DNA of 64,000 nucleotides. It comes from Dama dama. Its lineage: Eukaryota; Chordata; Mammalia; Artiodactyla; Cervidae. Below the pieces are notes generated by a model. The model saw only the letters and a program-made list of their open reading frames with translations. It made no database searches and had not been told where the DNA came from. The translations under genes were made by a program, and so were the position numbers. The stretch lies in assembly GCF_033118175.1 (NCBI RefSeq), contig NW_026870889.1, forward strand, positions 3,286,001 through 3,350,000. The letters are read 5' to 3'. This document shows positions 33,572 through 46,002 of the stretch, piece after piece. Every line of letters starts with the position of its first letter. Within the stretch, counting starts at the first letter, position 1.

Positions 33572-35261
33572 TTGGGTATCCAGCCCCTTGCTGGTCCCTT
33601 CCCTCTGACGAGGCCCTCTGAGCTCCAGCACCTTGCAGTGTGGAGACAGCCCCTGCCAGCAACCTCCTCTCCAAGGAGGCCTCAACCGAGGCCTAGGCCC
33701 AGGGGAAAGGCACCAGCGGGGATGAGCCTGGGGAGGCGCCCGGGCATGTCTGGACCCAGTCCCCGCAGCCTGCCCCTTGGTGGGGCAGTACCCCCGGAGG
33801 CGAGGAAGGTCTGGGAAAGGCTGGCCAGGAGCAGGGGACCTGCTGGGTCCTGCCACTGGCCTGTGGGGCCTCTGAGCACAACCGGCCCTCTCCCACTGGA
33901 AGACGTCCCCGGCTGCCTCCAAAGGCCGGTTTGCAAACACTCCCGCCCGCTGTTCCCGCCAGCCACGCACTATTCTCCCAAGCCCGGGAGAAAAGCGCTT
34001 CGGGGTGTTGCTCTCTCCGGGCCCTTGCCCCTGAGCGTGGGGGCGAGGCAGTGGGTCTACACTCCCAGACCAACGCAGAACCACATGCACACGTCTGTTC
34101 CTGACCCCTGCACCGGCAGAGAGCTCGGGGGAGCCAGAGTCTGTCAGGCAGCTGCTGGGCTGGCCACCTGTGTGGGAAGGGGCAGAGCCGACCTAGGGGC
34201 AAGTTGGGCCTCTTCCTCTCCCTGCTGCCCTGAGGCTGCTGGGCCAAAGAGGTCTTGGGCATCCAGCCCCTTGCTGGTCCCTTCCCTCTGACGAGGCCCT
34301 CTGAGCTCCAGCACCTTGCAGTGTGGAGACAGCCCCTGCCAGCAACCTCCTCTCCAAGGAGGCCTCAACCGAGGCCTAGGCCCAGGGGAAAGGCACCAGC
34401 GGGGATGAGCCTGGGGAGGCGCCCGGCCATGTCTGGACCCAGTCCCCGCAGCCTGCCCCTTGGTGGGGCAGTACCCCCGGAGGCCAGGAGGGTCTGGGCA
34501 AGGCTGCCAGGGGCAGGGACACTGCTGGGTCCTGCCCCTGGCCTGTGGGGCGTCTGAGCACAACCGGCACTCTCCCGCTGGAAGACCTCCCCGGCTGCCT
34601 CCAAAGGCCGGTTTGCAAGCACTCCCGCCCGCTGTTCCCGCCAGGCACGCACAATGCTCCCAAGCCCGGGAGAAAAGCGCTTCGGGGTGTTGCTCTCTCC
34701 GGGCCCTTGCCCCTGAGCCTGGGGGACAGGCAGGGGGAACACACTCCCAGGCCAAGGCAGAACGACATGCACACGTCTGTTCCTGCCCCCTACACTGGCA
34801 GAGAGTTCGGGGGAGCCAGAGACTGCCAGGCTGCTGCTGGGCTGGCTGCCTGTGTGGGACGGGGTAGAGCCGACCTAGGGGCAAGTTGGGCCTCTTGCTC
34901 TCCCTGCTGCCCTGAGGCTGCTGGGTCAAAGAGGTCTTGGGCATCCAGCCCTTTGCTGGTCCTTTCCCTCTGACGAGGCCCTCTGAGCTCCAGCACCTTG
35001 CAGTGTGCAGACAGCCCCTGCCGGCAACCTCCTCTCCAAGGAGGCCTCAACCGAGGCCTAGGCCCAGGGGAAAGGCACCAGCGGGGATGAGCCTGGGGAG
35101 GCGCCCGGGCATGTCTGGACCCAGGCCCCGCAGCCTGCCCCTTGGTGGGGTAGTACCCCCGGAGGCCAGGAAGGTCTGGGCAAGGCTGCCAGAGGCAGGG
35201 ACACTGCTGGGTCCTGCCCCTGGCCTGTGGGGCCTCTGAGAACAACTGGCACTCTCCCGCT

Positions 35262-38200
35262 GGAAGACCTCCCCGGCTGCCTCCAAAGGCTGGTTTGCAA
35301 GCACTCAATCCCGCTGTTCACGCCAGCTGCGCACAATGCTCCCAAGCCCGGGAGAAAAGCATTTTGGGGTGGTGCTCACTCCGGGCTTTGGAAGACCTCC
35401 CCGGCTGCCTCCAAGGCCGGTTTGCAAGCACTTCTGCCTGCTGTTCCCGCCACCCGCGCACAATGCTCCCAAGCCCGGGAGAAAAGCGTTTCGGGGTGGT
35501 GTTCTCTCTGGGCCCAAGAAAGACCTCCCGGGCTGCCCCCAAATGCCGGTTTGCAAGCACTCCCACTCGCTGTTCCCGCCATCCGTGCAAATGCTCCAAG
35601 CCCAGAAGAAAAGCCCTTCAGGGTGGTGCTCTCTCCCGGCCCTTGGAAGACCTCCCCGGCTGCCTCCAAAGGCTGGATTTCAAGTACTCCCTCCCGCTGT
35701 CCCGCCAGCCGCACACAATGCTCCCAATCACGGGAGAAAAGCGCTTCGGGGTGGTGCTCTCTACGGGCCCTTCGAAGACCTCCCCGTTTGTCTCCAAAGG
35801 CCGGTTTGCAAGCACTCATGCCCGCTGTTCCCGTCAGCCGCGCACAATGCTCCCAAGCCTAGGAGAAAAGCGCTTCGGGGTGGTGCTCTCTCCCGGCCCT
35901 TGGAAGACCTCCCCGGCTGCCTCCAAAGGCCGGTTTTCAAGCACTCCTGCCTGCTGTTCCCGCCACCCGCGCACAATGCTCCCAAGCCCGGGAGAAAAGC
36001 GCTTCGGGGTGGTGCTCTCTACAGGCCCTTGGAAGACCTCCCCGGCTGCCTCCAAAGGCCGGTTTGCAAGGACTCCTTCCTGCTGTTCCCGCCAGCCACG
36101 CACAATGCTCCCAAGCCCGGGAGAAAAGCATTTTGGGGTGGTGCTCACACCGGGCCCTGGAAGACCTCCCCGGCTGCCTCCAAAGGACGGTTTTCAAGCA
36201 CTCCTGCCTGCTGTTCCCGCCACCCGCGCAGAATGCTCCCAAGCGCGGGAGAAAAGCGCTGCGGGGTGGTGCTCTCTACAGGCCCTTGGAAGACCTCCCC
36301 GTCTGCCTCCAAAGGCCGGTTTGCAAGGACTCCTTCCTGCTGTTCCCGCCAGCCACGCACAATGCTCCCAAGCCCGGGAGAAAAGCATTTTGGGGTGGTG
36401 CTCACTCCGGGCCCTTGGAAGACCTCCCCGGCTGCCTCCAATGGCCAGTTTGCAAGCACTCATGTCCGCTGTTCCCACCAGCCGCGCCCAATGCTCCCAA
36501 GCCCGGGAGAAAAGCTTTTTGGGGTGGTGCTCACACCGGGCCCTGGAAGACCTCCCCGGCTGCCTGCAAAGGCCGGTTTTCAAGCACTCCTGCCTGCTGT
36601 TCCCGCCAGCCGCGCACAATGCTCCCAAGCCCGGGAGAAAAGCTTTTTGGGGTGGTGCTCACACCGGGCCCTGGAAGACCTCCCCGGCTGCCTCCAAAGG
36701 ACGGTTTTCAAGCACTCCTGCCTGCTGTTCCCGCCACCTGCGCACAATGCTCCCAAGCCCGGGAGAAAAGCGCTTCGGGGTGGTGCTCTCTACAGGCCCT
36801 TGGAAGACCTCCCCGGCTGCCTCCAAAGGCCGGTTTGCAAGGACTCCTTCCTGCTGTTCCCGCCAGCCACGCACAATGCTCCCAAGCCCGGGAGAGAAGC
36901 ATTTTGGGGTGGTGCTCTCTACAGGCCCTTGGAAGACCTCCCCGGCTGCCTCCAGTGGCCAGTTTGCAAGCACTCATGCCCGCTGTTCCCACCAGCCACG
37001 CACAATGCTCCCAAGCCCGGGAGAAAAGCTTTTTGGGGTGGTGCTCACACCGGGCCCTGGAAGACCTCCCCGGCTGCCTGCAAAGGCCGGTTTTCAAGCA
37101 CTCCTGCCTGCTGTTCCTGCCACCCGCGCACAATACTCCCAAGCCTGGGAGAAAAGCGCTTCGGGGTGGTGCTCTCTACAGGCCCTTGGAAGACCTCCCC
37201 CGCTGCCTCCAAAGGCCGGTTTGCAAGGACTCCTTCCTGCTGTTCCCGCCAGCCACGCACAATGCTCCCAAGCCCGGGAGAAAAGTGCTTCGGGGTGGTG
37301 ATCTCTCCGGGCCCTTGGAAGTCGTCCCCGGCTGCCTCCAAAGGCCGGTTTGCAAGCACTCATTCCCGTTGTTCCCACCAGCCGCGCACAATGCTCCCAA
37401 GCCCGGGAGAAAAGCATTTTGGGGTGGTGCTCACTCCGGGCCCTTGGAAGACCTCCCCGGCTGCCTCCAAAGGCCAGTTTGCAAGCAGTCCTGCCTGCTG
37501 TTCCCGCCAGCCGCGCACAATGTTCCCAAGCCCGGGAGAAAAGCGCTTCGGGGTGGTGCTCTCTCCGGGCCCTTGGAAGACGTCCCCGGCTGCCTCCAAA
37601 GGCCGGTTTGCAAGCACTCATGCCCGTTGTTCCCACCAGCCGCGCACAATGCTCCCAAGCCCGGGAGAAAAGCATTTTGGGGTGGTGCTCACTCCGGGCC
37701 CTTGGAAGACCTCCCCGGCTGCCTCCAAAGGCCAGTTTGCAAGCAGTCCTGCCTGCTGTTCCCGCCAGCCGCGCACAATGTTCCCAAGCCCGGGAGAAAA
37801 GCGCTTAGGGGTGGTGCTCTCTCCGGGCACTTTCAAGACCTCCCCGGCTGCCTCCAAAGGCCGGTTTGTAAGTACTCATTCCCGCTGCTTCCGCCAGCCA
37901 CGCACAATGCTCCCAAGTCCGGGAGAAAAGCATTTTGGGGTGGTGCTCTCTCCGGGCCCTTGGAAGACCTCCCGGGCTGCCTCCAAAGGCCGGTTTGCAA
38001 GCATTCATGTCCGTTGTTCCCGACAGCCGCGCACAATGCTCCCAAGCCCGAGAGAAAAGCATTTTGGGGTGGTGATCAGTCCGGCCCTTGGAAGACCTCC
38101 CCGGCTGCCTCCAAAGGACAGTTTGCAAGCACTCATGCCCGCTGTTCCCGCCAGCCGCGCACAATGCTCCCAAGACCGTGAGAAAAGCACTTCGGGGTGG

Positions 38201-38347
38201 TGTTCTCTCAGGGACCATGGAGGACCTCCCCGGCTGCCCCCAAAGGCCGGTTTGCAAGCATACCCACTCGCTGTTCCCGCCAGGCACACACAATGTTCCA
38301 AAACCCCGGAGAAAAGCGCTTCGGGGTGGTGGTCTCTCCGGGCCCCT
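35262..38347 (+). repeat. Block 3: 24 tandem copies of module M
   Basis: Copies start at 35262, 35390, 35518, 35645, 35773, 35902, 36031, 36159, 36288, 36417, 36545, 36673, 36802, 36931, 37059, 37188, 37317, 37446, 37575, 37704, 37833, 37962, 38090 and 38219. Length is 3,086 bp. Block 5 has the same length and the same monomer order at offset 22,891. S-T dimers occupy 37317-37832. Exit is CCGGGCCCCT to GCCCCTGAGCC, as in blocks 1 and 5. Confidence 0.96.
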
Positions 38348-41300
38348 GCCCCTGAGCCTGGGGGCCAGGCAGGGGATCCACAGTCCCAGGCCAAGGCAGA
38401 ACCACATGCACACGTCTGTTCCTGCCCCCTCCACCGGCAGAGCCTCGGGGGAGCCAGAGACTGCCAGGCTGCTGCTGGGCTGGCTGCCTGTGTGGGACGG
38501 GGCAGAGCCGACCTAGGGGCAAGTTGGGCCTCTTGCTCTCCCTGCTGCCCTGAGGCTGCTGGGTCAAAGAGGTCTTGGGCATCCAGCCCTTTGCTGGTCC
38601 CTTCCCTCTGACGAGGCCCTCTGAGCTCCAGCACCTTGCAGTGTGGAGACAGCCCCTGCCAGCAACCTCCTCTCCAAAGAGGCCTCAACCGAGGCCTACG
38701 CCCAGGGGAAAAGCACCAGCGGGGATGATCCTGGGGAGGCGCACGGACATGTCTGGACCCAGTCCCCGCAGCCTGCCCCTTGGTGGGGCAGTACCCCCGG
38801 AGGCCAGGAAGGTCTGGGCAAGGCTGGCCAGGGGCAGGGGCCCTGCTGGGTCCTGCCCCTGGCCTGTGAGGCCTCTGAGCACAACCGGCCCTCTCCCACT
38901 GGAAGACCTCCCCAGCTGCCTCCAAAGTCCTGTTTGCAAACACTCCCGCCCGCTGTTCACGCCAGGCTCGCACAATGCTCCCAAGCCCGGGAGAAAAGCG
39001 CTTCGGGGTGGTGCTCTCTCCGGGCCCTTGCCCCTGAGCCTGGGGGCCAGGCAGTGGGTCCACACTCCCAGACCAAGGCAGAACCACATGCACACGTCTG
39101 TTCCTGACCCCTGCACCGGCAGAGAGGTCTGGGGAGCCAGAGTCTGTCAGGCAGGTGCTGGGCTGGCCGCCTGTGTGGGAAGGGGCAGAGCCGACCTAGG
39201 GGCAAGTTGGGCCTCTTGCTCTCCCTGCTGCCCTGAGGCTGCTGGGCCAAAGAGGTCTTGGGCATCCAGCCCCTTGCTGGTCCCTTCCCTCTGACGAGGC
39301 CCTCTGAGCTCCAGCACCTTGCAGTGTGGAGACAGCCCCTGCCAGCAACCTCCTCTCCAAGGAGGCCTCAACCGAGGCCTAGGCACAGGGGAAAGGCACC
39401 AGCGGGGATGAGCCTGGGGAGGCGCCCGGGCATGTCTGGACCCAGTCCCCGCAGCCTGCCCCTTGGTGGGGCAGTACCCCCGGAGGCCAGGAAGGTCTGG
39501 GAAAGGCTGGCCAGGGGCAGGGGACCTGCTGGGTCCTGCCCCTGGCCTGTGGGGCCTCTGAGCACAACCGGCCCTCTCCCACTGGAAGACGTCCCCGGCT
39601 GCCTCCAAAGGCCGGTTTGCAAGCACTCCCGCCCACTGTTCCAACCAAGGGCGCACAACGCTCCCAAGCCCGGGAGAAAATCGCCTCGGGGTGGTGCTCT
39701 CTCCGGGCCCTTTCCCCTGAGCCTGTGGGCCAGGCAGGGTGTCCACACTCCCAGGCCAAGGCAGAACGACATGCACACGTCTGTTCCTGCCCCATGCACC
39801 GGCAGAGAGCTCGGGGGAGCCAAAGTCTGTCAGGCAGCTGCTGGGCTGGCCGCCTGTGTGGGAAGGGGCAGAGCCGACCTAGGGGCAAGTTGGGCCTCTT
39901 GCTCTCCCTGATGCCCTGAGGCTGCTGGGTCAAAGAGATCTTGGGCATCCAGCCCCTTGCTTGTCCCTTTCCTCTGACGAGGCCCTCTGAGCTCCAGCAC
40001 CTTGCAGTGTGGAGACAGCCCCTGCCAGCAACCTCCTCTCCATGGAGGCCTCAACCGAGGCCTAGGCCCAGGGGAAAGGCACCAGCGGGGATGAGCCTGG
40101 GGAGGCGCCCGGGCATGTCTGGACCCAGTCCCAGCAGCCTGCCCCTTGTTGGGGCAGTACCCCCGGAAGCCAGGAAGGTCTGGGCAAGGCTGGCCACGGG
40201 CAGGGGCCCTGCTGGGTCCTGCCCCTGGCCTGTGGGGCCTCTGAGCACAACCGGCCCTCTCCCACTGGAAGACTTCCCCGGCTGCCTCCAAAGGCCGGTT
40301 TGCCAACACTCCCGCCCGCTGTTCCCGCCAGGCACGCACAATTCTCCCAAGCCCGGGAGAAAAGCGCTTCGGGGTGGTGCTCTCTCCGGGCCCTTGCCCC
40401 TGAGCGTGGGGGCGAAGTAGTGGGTCCACACTCCCAGACCAACGCAGAACCACATGCACACGTCTGTTCCTGACCCCTGCACCGGCAGAGAGCTCGGGGG
40501 AGCCAGAGTCTGTCAGGCAGCTGCTGGGCTGGCCGCCTGTGTGGGAAGGGGCAGAGCCGACCTAGGGGCAAGTTGGGCCTCTTCCTCTCCCTGCTGCCCT
40601 GAGGCTGCTGGGCCAAAGAGGTCTTGGGCATCCAGCCCCTTCCTGGTCCCTTCCCTCTGACGAGGCCCTCTGAGCTCCAGCACCTTGCAGTGTGGAGACA
40701 GCCCCTGCCAGCAACCTCCTCTCCAAGGAGGCCTCAACCGAGGCCTAGGCCCAGGGGAAAGGCACCAGCGGGGATGAGCCTGGGGAGGCGCCCGGCCATG
40801 TCTGGACCCAGTCCCCGCAGCCTGCCCCTTGGTGGGGCAGTACCCCCGGAGGCCAGGAGGGTCTGGGCAAGGCTGCCAGGGGCAGGGACACTGCTGGGTC
40901 CTGCCCCTGGCCTGTGGGGCGTCTGAGCACAACCGGCACTCTCCCGCTGGAAGACCTCCCCGGCTGCCTCCAAAGGCCGGTTTGCAAGCACTCCCGCCCG
41001 CTGTTCCCGCCAGGCACGCACAATGCTCCCAAGCCCGGGAGAAAAGCGCTTCGGGGTGGTGCTCTCTCCGGGCCCTTGCCCCTGAGCCTGGGGGACAGGC
41101 AGGGGGAACACACTCCCAGGCCAAGGCAGAACGACATGCACACGTCTGTTCCTGCCCCCTACACCGGCAGAGAGTTCGGGGGAGCCAGAGACTGCCAGGC
41201 TGCTGCTGGGCTGGCTGCCTGTGTGGGACGGGGTAGAGCCGACCTAGGGGCAAGTTGGGCCTCTTGCTCTCCCTGCTGCCCTGAGGCTGCTGGGTCAAAG

Positions 41301-41630
41301 AGGTCTTGGGCATCCAGCCCTTTGCTGGTCCTTTCCCTCTGACGAGGCCCTCTGAGCTCCAGCACCTTGCAGTGTGCAGACAGCCCCTGCCGGCAACCTC
41401 CTCTCCAAGGAGGCCTCAACCGAGGCCTAGGCCCAGGGGAAAGGCACCAGCGGGGATGAGCCTGGGGAGGCGCCCGGGCATGTCTGGACCCAGGCCCCGC
41501 AGCCTGCCCCTTGGTGGGGTAGTACCCCCGGAAGCCAGGAAGGTCTGGGCAAGGCTGCCAGAGGCAGGGACACTGCTGGGTCCTGCCCCTGGCCTGTGGG
41601 GCCTCTGAGAACAACTGGCACTCTCCCGCT
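38348..41630 (+). repeat. Segment D: run of normal ~683-bp units
   Basis: The right arm of expanded unit 3 (38348-38574) is followed by units at 38575, 39258, 39941, 40624 and 41306 (left arm of expanded unit 4). All five landmarks pair with 55097, 55780, 56463, 57146 and 57828 at a constant offset of 16,522 bp. Unit 39258 has the private TTCCAACCAAGGGCGCAC and AAAATCGCCTCGGGG variants, found again near 56161 and 62530. Confidence 0.95.
38428..38445 (+). repeat. Probable crossover scar in the tail of expanded unit 3
   Basis: Left of this point the tail is the block-exit type (GGGGATCCACAG, CCCCTCCACCGG). Right of it the type changes to GAGACTGCCAGGCTGCTG, otherwise seen after CCCCTACACCGG. 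At the join the usual CAGAGAGCTCGGG reads CAGAGCCTCGGG: one base lost and one changed. Blocks 1 and 5 keep the exit type through this point (GCTGGGGGGAGCC, GTCTGTCAGG). Confidence 0.6.
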
Positions 41631-44600
41631 GGAAGACCTCCCCGGCTGCCTCCAAAGGCTGGTTTGCAAGCACTCAATCCCGCTGTTCACGCCAGCTGCG
41701 CACAATGCTCCCAAGCCCGGGAGAAAAGCATTTTGGGGTGGTGCTCACTCCGGGCTTTGGAAGACCTCCCTGGCTGCCTCCAAGGCCGGTTTGCAAGCAC
41801 TTCTGCCTGTTGTTCCCGCCACCCGCGCACAATGCTCCCAAGCCCGGGAGAAAAGCGTTTCGGGGTGGTGTTCTCTCTGGGCCCAAGAAAGACCTCCCGG
41901 GCTGCCCGCAAATGCCGGTTTGCAAGCACTCCCACTCGCTGTTCCCGCCATCCGTGCAAATGCTCCAAGCCCAGGAGAAAAGCCCTTCAGGGTGGTGCTC
42001 TCTCCCGGCCCTTGGAAGACCTCCCCGTTTGTCTCCAAAGGCCGGTTTGCAAGCACTCATGCCCGCTGTTCCCGTCAGCCGCGCACAATGCTCCCAAGCC
42101 TAGGAGAAAAGCGCTTCGGGGTGGTGCTCTCTCCCGGCCCTTGGAAGACCTCCCCGGCTGCCTCCAAAGGCCGGTTTGCAAGCACTCAATCCCGCTGTTC
42201 CCGCCAGCCGCGCACAATGCTCCCAAGCCCGGGAGAAAAGCGCTTCGGGGTGGTGCTCTCTCCTGGCCCTTGGAAGACCTCCCCGGCTGCCTCCAAAGGC
42301 TGGTTTTCGAGAACTCCCTCCCGCTGACCCGCCAGCCGCACACAATGCTCCCAAGCCCGGGAGAAAAGCATTTTGGGGTGGTCTCTCTCCGGGCCCTTGG
42401 AAGACTCCCCGGCTGCCTCTAAAGGCTGGTTTGCAAGCACTCATGTCCTCTGTTCCCGACAGCCGCGAACAATGCTCCCAATTCCGTGAGAAAAGTGCTT
42501 CGGGATGGTGCTCTCTCCGGGCCCTTGGAAGACCTCCCAAGCTGCCTCCAAAGGCCGGTTTGCAAGCACTCCCGCCCGCTGTTCCCGCCAGCCTCGCACA
42601 ATGCTCCCAAGACCGGGAGAAAAGCGCTTCGGGGTGGTGTTCTCTCCGTGCCAATGGAGGACCTCCCTGGCTGCCCCCAAAGGCCGGTTTGCAAGCACTC
42701 CCACTCGCTGTTCCCGCCAGCCACGCACAATCCTCCAAAACCCCGGAGAAAAGCGCTTCGGGGTGGTGTTCTCTCCGTGCCCATGGAAGACCTCCCGGGG
42801 TGCCCCCAAAGGCCGGTTTGCAAGCACTCCCACTCGCTGTTCCCGCCATCCGCGCACAATGCTCCCAAGCCCGGGAGAAACGCATTTTGGGGTGGTGCTC
42901 ACACCGGGCCCTGGAAGACCTCCCCGGCTGCCTCCAAAGGACGGTTTTCAAGCACTCCTGCCTGCTGTTCCCGCCACCCGCGCACAATGCTCCCAAGCCC
43001 GGGAGAAAAGCGCTTCGGGGTGGTGCTCTCTACAGGCCCTTGGAAGACCTCCCCGGCTGCCTCCAAAGGCCGGTTTGCAAGGACTCCTTCCTGCTGTTCC
43101 CGCCATCCGCGCACAATGCTCCCAAGCCCGGGAGAAAAGCATTTTGGGGTGGTGCTCACACCGGGCCCTGGAAGACCTCCCCGGCTGCCTCCAAAGGACG
43201 GTTTTCAAGCACTCCTGCCTGCTGTTCCCGCCACCCGCGCAGAATGCTCCCAAGCGCGGGAGAAAAGCGCTTCGGGGTGGTGCTCTCTACAGGCCCTTGG
43301 AAGACCTCCCCGGCTGCCTCCAAAGGCCGGTTTGCAAGGACTCCTTCCTGCTGTTCCCGCCAGCCACGCACAATGCTCCCAAGCCCGGGAGAAAAGCATT
43401 TTGGGGTGGTGCTTACTCCGGGCCCTTGGAAGACCTCCCCGGCTGCCTCCAATGGCCAGTTTGCAAGCACTCATGTCCGCTGTTCCCACCAGCCGCGCAC
43501 AATGCTCCCAAGCCTGGGAGAAAAGCTTTTTGGGGTGGTGCTCACACCGGGCCCTGGAAGACCTCCCCGGCTGCCTCCAAAGGCCAGTTTTCAAGCACTC
43601 CTGCCTGCTGTTCCCGCCACCTGCGCACAATGCTCCCAAGCCCGGGAGAAAAGCGCTTCGGGGTGGTGCTCTCTACAGGCCCTTGGAAGACCTCCCCGGC
43701 TGCCTCCAAAGGCCGGTTTCCAAGGACTCCTTCCTGCTGTTCCCGCCAGCCACGCACAATGCTCCCAAGCCCGGGAGAGAAGCATTTTGGGGTGGTGCTC
43801 TCTACAGGCCCTTGGAAGACCTCCCCGGCTGCCTCCAGTGGCCAGTTTGCAAGCACTCATGCCCGCTGTTCCCACCAGCCGCGCACAATGCTCCCAAGCC
43901 CGTGAGAAAAGCTTTTTGGGGTGGTGCTCACACCGGGCCCTGGAAGACCTCCCCGGCTGCCTGCAAAGGCCGGTTTTCAAGCACTCCTGCCTGCTGTTCC
44001 CGCCACCCGCGCACAATACTCCCAAGCCCGGGAAAAAGCACTTCGGGGTGGTGCTCTCTACAGGCCCTTGGAAGACCTCCCCCGCTGCCTCCAAAGGCCG
44101 GTTTGCAAGGACTCCTTCCTGCTGTTCCCGCCAGCCACGCACAATGCTCCCAAGCCCGGGAGAAAAGTGCTTCGGGGTGGTGATCTCTCCGGGCCCTTGG
44201 AAGTCGTCCCCGGCTGCCTCCAAAGGCCGGTTTGCAAGCACTCATGCCCGTTGTTCCCACCAGCCGCGCACAATGCTCCCAAGCCCGGGAGAAAAGCATT
44301 TTGGGGTGGTGCTCACTCCGGGCCCTTGGAAGACCTCCCCGGCTGCCTCCAAAGGCCAGTTTGCAAGCAGTCCTGCCTGCTGTTCCCGCCAGCCGCGCAC
44401 AATGCTCCCAAGCCCGGGAGAAAAGCGCTTCGGGGTGGTGCTCTCTCCGGGCCCTTGGAAGACGTCCCCGGCTGCCTCCAAAGGCCGGTTTGCAAGCACT
44501 CATGCCCGTTGTTCCCACCAGCCGCGCACAATGCTCCCAAGCCCGGGAGAAAAGCATTTTGGGGTGGTGCTCACTCCGGGCCCTTGGAAGACCTCCCCGG

Positions 44601-46002
44601 CTGCCTCCAAAGGCCAGTTTGCAAGCAGTCCTGCCTGCTGTTCCCGCCAGCCGCGCACAATGCTCCCAAGCCCGGGAGAAAAGCGCTTCGGGGTGGTGCT
44701 CTCTCCGGGCCCTTGGAAGACGTCCCCGGCTGCCTCCAAAGGCCGGTTTGCAAGCACTCATGCCCGTTGTTCCCACCAGCCGCGCACAATGCTCCCAAGC
44801 CCGGGAGAAAAGCATTTTGGGGTGGTGCTCACTCCGGGCCCTTGGAAGACCTCCCCGGCTGCCTCCAAAGGCCAGTTTGCAAGCAGTCCTGCCTGCTGTT
44901 CCCGCCAGCCGCGCACAATGTTCCCAAGCCCGGGAGAAAAGCGCTTCGGGGTGGTGCTCTCTCCAGGCACTTTCAAGACCTCCCCGGCTGCCCCCAAAGG
45001 CCGGTTTGTAAGTACTCATTCCCGCTGCTTCCGCCAGCCACGCACAATGCTCCCAAGCCCGGGAGAAAAGCATTTTGGGGTGGTGCTCTCTCCGGGCCCT
45101 TGGAAGACCTCCCGGGCTGCCTCCAAAGGCCGGTTTGCAAGCATTCATGTCCGTTGTTCCCGACAGCCGCGCACAATGCTCCCAAGCCCGAGAGAAAAGC
45201 ATTTTGGGGTGGTGATCAGTCCGGCCCTTGGAAGACCTCCCCGGCTGCCTCCAAAGGACAGTTTGCAAGCACTCATGCCCGCTGTTCCCGCCAGCCACGC
45301 ACAATGCTCCCAAGACCGTGAGAAAAGCGCTTCGGGGTGGTGTTCTCTCAGGGACCATGGAGGACCTCACCGGCTGCCCCCAAAGGCCGGTTTGCAAGCA
45401 TTCCCACTCGCTGTTCCCGCCAGGCACACACAATGTTCCAAAACCCCGGAGAAAAGCGCTTCGGGGTGGTGCTCTCTCCGCGCCCTTGGAAGACTTCTCT
45501 GGCTGCCGCCAAATGCCGGTTTGCAAGAATTCCCTCCCGCTGTCCCACCAGCCGCACACAATGCTCCAAAACCCGAGAGAAAAGCGCTTCGAGGTGGTGC
45601 TCTCTCCGGGCCCTTGGAAGACCTCCCCGGCTGCCTCCAAAGGCCGGTTTGCAAGCACTCCTGCCTGCTGTTCCCGCCACGCGCGCACAATGCTCCCAAG
45701 CCCGGAAGAAAAGCATTTTGGGGTAGTGTTCTCTCCGGGCGCTTGGAAGACCTCCCGGGCGGCCTCCAAAGGCCGGTTTGCAAGCACTCATGTCCGCTGT
45801 TCCCGACAGCCGCACACAATGCTCCCAAGCCCGGGAGAAAAGCATTTTGGGGTGGTGATCAGTCCGGGCCCTTGGAAGACCTCCCCGGCTGCCTCCAAAG
45901 GACAGTTTGCAAGAACTCATGCCCGCTGTTCCCGCCAGGCACGCACAATGCTCCCAAGCCCGGGAGAAAAGCGTTTCGGGGTGGTGCTCTCACTGGTCCC
46001 TT
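41631..46002 (+). repeat. Block 4: 34 tandem copies of module M (largest block)
   Basis: Copies start at 41631, 41759, 41887, 42014, 42143, 42272, 42399, 42527, 42656, 42785, 42913, 43042, 43170, 43299, 43428, 43556, 43685, 43814, 43942, 44070, 44199, 44328, 44457, 44586, 44715, 44844, 44973, 45102, 45230, 45359, 45488, 45616, 45745 and 45874. The first ten copies resemble block 2 but lack its fourth monomer. From 42913 to 45487 the order resembles blocks 1, 3 and 5. The last four (45488-46002) have no counterpart elsewhere in the window. Exit is CTCACTGGTCCCTT to GCCCCTGAGCC, unique here. The parent unit is 41306-46230. Confidence 0.96.
44199..44972 (+). repeat. Three S-T dimers of 258 bp in block 4
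   Basis: S copies lie at 44199, 44457 and 44715, and T copies at 44328, 44586 and 44844. The 258 bp from 44328 to 44585 read the same, base for base by eye, as 44586-44843. Blocks 1, 3 and 5 have one dimer fewer, so this is a recent one-dimer gain. Confidence 0.88.

Larger units (their letters stand above)
27204..35261 (+). repeat. Segment C: run of normal ~683-bp units
   Basis: The right arm of expanded unit 2 (27204-27431) is followed by units at 27432, 28115, 28797, 29479, 30162, 30845, 31527, 32207, 32890, 33572, 34255 and 34937 (left arm of expanded unit 3). Spacing is 682-683 bp except 680 at 31527. From 30162 to about 33230 the sequence follows segment A at a constant offset of 18,829 bp. 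Earlier parts switch between 18,829 and 18,147. Like segment B, this interval has 12 unit landmarks. Confidence 0.94.
34937..41305 (+). repeat. 6,369-bp higher-order repeat, complete copy
   Basis: It consists of one expanded unit (34937, 3,638 bp) and four normal units (38575, 39258, 39941, 40624). The next expanded unit starts exactly 6,369 bp later at 41306, and unit 34255 recurs at 40624 with the same spacing. The same 6,369-bp spacing reappears between 55780 and 62149, 56463 and 62832, and 57146 and 63515. Diagnostic features include GGCCATGTCTGG with CAGGAGGGTCTGG in the fourth normal unit and GTGTGCAGACAG in the expanded one. Confidence 0.85.
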
